This document shows, one piece after another, positions 43,762-46,832 of a stretch of 46,832 nt of DNA. Both the position numbers and the translations under genes were made by a program. Positions within the stretch are counted from its first letter, which is position 1, and the number at the start of each line of letters is the position of its first letter. Under the pieces are notes generated by a model. The model did not search any database. It had not been told where the DNA came from and saw nothing but the letters and a program-made list of their open reading frames with translations. The stretch is from Desulfuromonadaceae bacterium (GTDB lineage Bacteria; Desulfobacterota; Desulfuromonadia; Geobacterales; Pseudopelobacteraceae): the NCBI GenBank assembly GCA_028683435.1, contig JAQUIG010000019.1, positions 1 through 46,832 on the forward strand, given 5' to 3'.

Positions 43762-44736
43762 CTATCTGGCAAGCCACCTGGCAACGTCCTTGGCATGATA
43801 GGTTATAATGATGTCAGCCCCTGCCCGCTTGAAAGAGGTCATCGTCTCCAGCACCACCCGTTTCTCATCGATCCATCCCCGTTCGGCCGCTCCCTTGATC
43901 ATGCTGTATTCGCCGGAGACATTGTATACCGCCAGCGGCAGATCGTACTCGTTGCGCAGGTCACGCACGATATCGAGATACGGCAGCCCCGGTTTTACCA
44001 TGATGATGTCAGCTCCCTCTTCGATGTCCGAAGCCGCTTCACGCAACGCCTCACGGCGGTTGGCCGGATCCATCTGATAGCTGCGACGATCGCCGAACTG
44101 CGGTGTCGATTCGGCCGCTTCACGGAATGGTCCGTAATAGCCGGAAGCGTATTTGACCGCATAGCTCATGATCGGGATCGCATCATAGCCGTTCTCGTCA
44201 AGTACTCCGCGGATGGCGCCCACCCGCCCGTCCATCATATCTGACGGGGCAACCATATCAGCCCCCGCCTGCACGTGTGAAAGAGCCTCACGCGCCAGCA
44301 GCTCCAATGTCGAGTCATTATCGACATCGCCGTTTTTTATAAGCCCGCAATGCCCATGGTCGGTATATTCGCACATGCAGACATCGGTAATGACGGCCAG
44401 ACCTGGTACATTCTTTTTCAGCGCCCGGATCGTTTCCTGAATAATGCCGGTGTCGGAATAGGCGTCACTCCCGATCGCATCTTTGGCCTCTGGGATACCG
44501 AACAGCAGTACGGCCGGTATCCCCAGAGCCAGGACCTCTTTGGCCTCGGCGACAATATTTTCGATGGATTGCTGGTAGATGCCCGGCATGGAAGAGATTT
44601 CTTTGCGAATACCGCTGCCGAAAGCCGAAAACATCGGATAGACAAGATCGTTAACTGAAACGGATGTCTCGCGGACCATCCGGCGAAACGTTTCACTCCC
44701 CCTGATCCTGCGGGCCCGGAACTGTGGGATAAACAT
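43762..44736 (-). CDS. hemB: Porphobilinogen synthase (delta-aminolevulinate dehydratase)
   Basis: Condenses two 5-aminolevulinates to porphobilinogen for heme and corrinoids. 324 residues from ATG 44736, after AGGAGG. Motifs: [24 protein letters not shown], zinc-site cysteines in [32 protein letters not shown], the Schiff-base lysine region [18 protein letters not shown], and [12 protein letters not shown]. Cysteine ligands rather than the aspartate-rich Mg type imply a zinc enzyme. Confidence 0.97.
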   Translation of the reverse strand: MFIPQFRARRIRGSETFRRMVRETSVSVNDLVYPMFSAFGSGIRKEISSMPGIYQQSIENIVAEAKEVLALGIPAVLLFGIPEAKDAIGSDAYSDTGIIQETIRALKKNVPGLAVITDVCMCEYTDHGHCGLIKNGDVDNDSTLELLAREALSHVQAGADMVAPSDMMDGRVGAIRGVLDENGYDAIPIMSYAVKYASGYYGPFREAAESTPQFGDRRSYQMDPANRREALREAASDIEEGADIIMVKPGLPYLDIVRDLRNEYDLPLAVYNVSGEYSMIKGAAERGWIDEKRVVLETMTSFKRAGADIIITYHAKDVARWLAR

Positions 44737-44805
44737 GATTGATCCTCCTTTTGGACCTGGCATTTGTTCTGCCGCTATTTGCTGTCATGTACGGGATGAA
44801 TCATC

Positions 44806-45150
44806 CTATTTTTTGCGGCGATCCTGCATTGAGATCACCTTGGTCGCCCCACCCTCCCGACGTACCTTCTGTACATGTTCCTTGTCAGCCTTTTCCTTCT
44901 CAATCTGTTCCAACTCGACCGGAGAGACCAACGGCTCCAACCGGAGCGGCGTTCCCCCCATGGTGAAATCAGCACCTTCAATCTGGAAGTCGTCAAGAAT
45001 CCAGGTAAACACCTGAAGCGGAAAAGTAAGCACCAGCAACTTAACCTGCCACCAGCCAGGCTTGACATCGGGGAGGATCTCATCGATACGGGCATAGAAG
45101 CCAGGTTTACCGTCTACATGAATAAGCACCAGGTCATGAATAGTCGCCAT
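44806..45150 (-). CDS. Conserved hypothetical protein
   Basis: 114 residues. Starts MATIHDLVLIHVDGKPGFYARIDEI, has a hydrophobic/aromatic middle (PGWWQVKLLVLTFPLQVFTWILDDFQIEG) and a charged C-terminus (EQIEKEKADKEHVQKVRREGG). It resembles an uncharacterised Geobacter-type family; no catalytic motif is seen. Eleven bases downstream of the cysteine-cluster gene, so probably cotranscribed with it. Confidence 0.75.
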   Translation of the reverse strand: MATIHDLVLIHVDGKPGFYARIDEILPDVKPGWWQVKLLVLTFPLQVFTWILDDFQIEGADFTMGGTPLRLEPLVSPVELEQIEKEKADKEHVQKVRREGGATKVISMQDRRKK

Positions 45151-45161
45151 TATATTTGCCT

Positions 45162-45695
45162 TTAAACCTTTGGTTTGTATGTATCGCTTTTACCGCCCCA
45201 GAGCAGCAGTGGAGTTCCCAGCGGCTCTCCGGTCAGGGCTGAAGCCTTCCGGATGCAATCCCGCAGATCCTCTTCCCCGGCAGCCAGTATCAAGCGGGCC
45301 TGCGGTGACAACTTCCGGTCAATCGCATCGCAGATGAACATAACGCAGTCAGCCGGCCGCAACCCCGGTTCCATGATGCAGCCGGCATCAGTCCCGTACG
45401 GGCAGACCGGTTTTTGAGAAAAGTCTGCTGACAGTGCTATGTCTGCCGTAGTATGAGCCAGGGCGTCAAGTACATTTATCCGATATTTACCGTTCAGACA
45501 ACATTGCCCGCCGCATCTGCTACAGACAGAAGCAGCATCAACCTCCGCAACAACTGCGGCAAGGGCTTCCTTAGCCTTCCGATAGCGGCTCAGCAACTGT
45601 GTCAATCCCAGCCCGGTTCCAGCGGGGAGAACCGCCAGCAGGCCTTTGATGCGGTCAGTATTATGATGCCACACCTGCTGATCGTCCACTTGCAT
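45162..45695 (-). CDS. YkgJ-like cysteine-cluster protein
   Basis: 177 residues. Cysteines in CSRCGGQCCLNGKYR, CPYGTDAGCIMEPGLRPADC and MFICDAI follow the pattern of YkgJ-type zinc/iron chelating proteins. Function not established for the family. It is 34 bp downstream of rnpB on the same strand. Confidence 0.75.
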   Translation of the reverse strand: MQVDDQQVWHHNTDRIKGLLAVLPAGTGLGLTQLLSRYRKAKEALAAVVAEVDAASVCSRCGGQCCLNGKYRINVLDALAHTTADIALSADFSQKPVCPYGTDAGCIMEPGLRPADCVMFICDAIDRKLSPQARLILAAGEEDLRDCIRKASALTGEPLGTPLLLWGGKSDTYKPKV

Positions 45696-45729
45696 CCTGT
45701 CTTGCTGTTTTCTGTTTTACTATTAAAAT

Positions 45730-46102
45730 TGGTTGAAGCAGTCCGTAAGCCGGGTCCTGTTCCCGAGTCGGGTTACCCCTTCCCGGGCGATGGTCATTCA
45801 TCTGGGTATGCCGTTACCGACACCCTCAAGCAACCAACCCGGAGGCACGGGCGGGCCACCCTTAACGCCCCCCTATTTGGTCTTGCTCCTGACGGGGTTT
45901 ACCTGGCATCTGACGTCACCGCCAGACCCGGTGAGCTCTTACCTCACCCTTTCACCCTTACCTGCCGAGGCAGGCGGACTTCTCTCTGTGGCACTTATCC
46001 CTGGGGTCACCCCCGCTGGACGTTATCCAGCGTCACGCCCTATGGAGCCCGGACTTTCCTCCACCGGATAAACCGGCAGCGACCATCTGGACTACTTCAA
46101 CC
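45730..46102 (-). ncRNA. rnpB: RNase P RNA
   Basis: Catalytic RNA that matures tRNA 5' ends. On the minus strand the 5' end GGTTGAAGTAGTCC pairs with the 3' end GGACTGCTTCAACC (helix P1). The conserved GAGGAAAGTCCGGGCTCC block (minus of about 46047-46064), GACGCTGGATAACG, and a 3' GGCTTACGG are bacterial type A hallmarks. Length about 373. A GGCCTGG/CCAGGCC hairpin lies in the 5' flank before the upstream coding region. Confidence 0.95.
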
Positions 46103-46164
46103 AAATCAGCGGCCTGGCAAGGCACCCCTCGGGAGCTTTCCACCAGGCCATAACCGATGTTGCC

Positions 46165-46827
46165 TTACTGCTGCCGCACCTTGAGAATCAAGATCCTCTG
46201 ACAATGTGGACAGGCCAGCAACTCCTCATATTTGTAAAGATTGTTATATAACTGCGGCGGCAGCTGCATATTGCACCCCATGCAATAACCATCCGTGGCA
46301 AAGGCAAGAGCCCGGCCGCAGCGCTGTTCGCGGAGAATGGTAAACTTTTTCACCAGGCTGGCAGGGATCCCTTTGATGGCGCTTTCCCGACGAGCAATAT
46401 CCGCATCGATAGCCGCCTGAATGCTATCGATTTCTGCCTGTTTTGCCATGGCTCGCTGCGCTGAATTATCTGCAAGCTCAGCACACTGGCTATTTTTAGC
46501 CGCAAGCTCAGCGGAAAGCTCTTCTATCTGGCCGATCTTCTGCAGCAGATGTTCTTCAATATCAGTTACCTGCTTCCGGGCAGCCGTAATCTCGCGGCCA
46601 ACCGCCTGAAACTCTTTATTGGTCTTGATCTCTTTCATGTTTGTTTCAGATCTGGCGATGTTTTCCAGCTCTGCAGCGTGGGTAGCCTCCAATTCACTCT
46701 TTTCCGTTTCAAGTTGAGCCAGCCTGGTTTCAAGAATGACAACCGCTTCACGGGCGGAATCCACCCCTTGGTTGATCCCGTTCAACTCGGCCCGTAACCC
46801 CTGCTGGGCGGCCTTATGGGTATCCAT
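46165..46827 (-). CDS. Coiled-coil protein with C4-type zinc ribbon, 5' end cut by the window
   Basis: At least 220 residues, running off the right edge. The first visible ATG has no ribosome site, and the frame stays open to the edge, so the true N-terminus is probably missing (family about 240 residues). Residues 1-150 are Glu/Ala/Lys-rich coiled coil with EIKTNKEFQAVGREI, conserved in the family. The C-terminal zinc ribbon is CMGC...CPHC. Members are thought to bind nucleic acid or assist transcription; the role is not settled. The last gene before rnpB. Confidence 0.85.
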   Translation of the reverse strand: MDTHKAAQQGLRAELNGINQGVDSAREAVVILETRLAQLETEKSELEATHAAELENIARSETNMKEIKTNKEFQAVGREITAARKQVTDIEEHLLQKIGQIEELSAELAAKNSQCAELADNSAQRAMAKQAEIDSIQAAIDADIARRESAIKGIPASLVKKFTILREQRCGRALAFATDGYCMGCNMQLPPQLYNNLYKYEELLACPHCQRILILKVRQQ

Positions 46828-46832
46828 TAACT

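Overview
The window is about 46.8 kb of chromosomal DNA with roughly 54% GC by eye. It looks like a strictly anaerobic, Gram-negative Desulfuromonadia/Geobacter-type bacterium. The evidence is an electron-bifurcating Flx-Hdr cluster, LptD (an outer membrane), many Fe-S proteins, an Rrf2 regulator, a PilZ protein, an MvhD-like protein and a possible sigma-54 promoter. These assignments come from reading motifs and family resemblance; no database search was run.

Region 1 (1-5395) is accessory DNA resembling a chromosomal integron cassette array without an integrase in view. Imperfectly paired attC-like sites, several ending in a GTTRRRY-type core, separate short, unrelated plus-strand genes. 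These are a repeat-bearing lipoprotein, a truncated LysE-type exporter, a QueG-like Fe-S protein plus a methyltransferase fragment, a BrnT/BrnA-type toxin-antitoxin pair and a DUF4239-type membrane protein. A Phd/RelE-type toxin-antitoxin pair follows at the right edge. At the left edge the minus strand reads like the 5' end of a group II intron lying against the first stem, in the orientation known for group IIC-attC introns.

Region 2 (5400-26300) is core metabolism. On the minus strand are pta and an apparent ribH-nusB-hom-trpF-trpB operon. On the plus strand are rnr, tatC, an Rrf2 regulator, a lytic-transglycosylase lipoprotein with a long structured leader, a chemoreceptor overlapping trpA, then accD, folC and lptD. 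A minus-strand methyltransferase follows, then hemW and an AEC-type transporter on the plus strand. The trp genes are therefore split by about 10 kb.

Region 3 (26400-34340) holds a PilZ protein, galE, a TIM-barrel isomerase-like protein overlapping a K+ channel/TrkA protein, and a GntR regulator with a palindromic operator inside its own promoter. Then come ispD, a receiver-histidine kinase, a DsbC-like thioredoxin-fold protein and a LysM protein, each overlapping or abutting the next.

Region 4 (34338-41270, minus strand) is one seven-gene transcription unit, hdrC-hdrB-hdrA-flxD-flxC-flxB-flxA. It encodes a predicted NADH dehydrogenase/heterodisulfide-reductase-like complex for flavin-based electron bifurcation. 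A candidate sigma-54 promoter lies upstream, and a palindromic repeat sits at the flxD/flxC junction.

Region 5 (41470-46832) holds ltaE coupled to a 52-codon small ORF, an L,D-transpeptidase, hemB, two small conserved proteins, the RNase P RNA gene rnpB, and a zinc-ribbon coiled-coil protein cut by the window edge. No tRNA, rRNA, CRISPR array or complete insertion sequence was seen.
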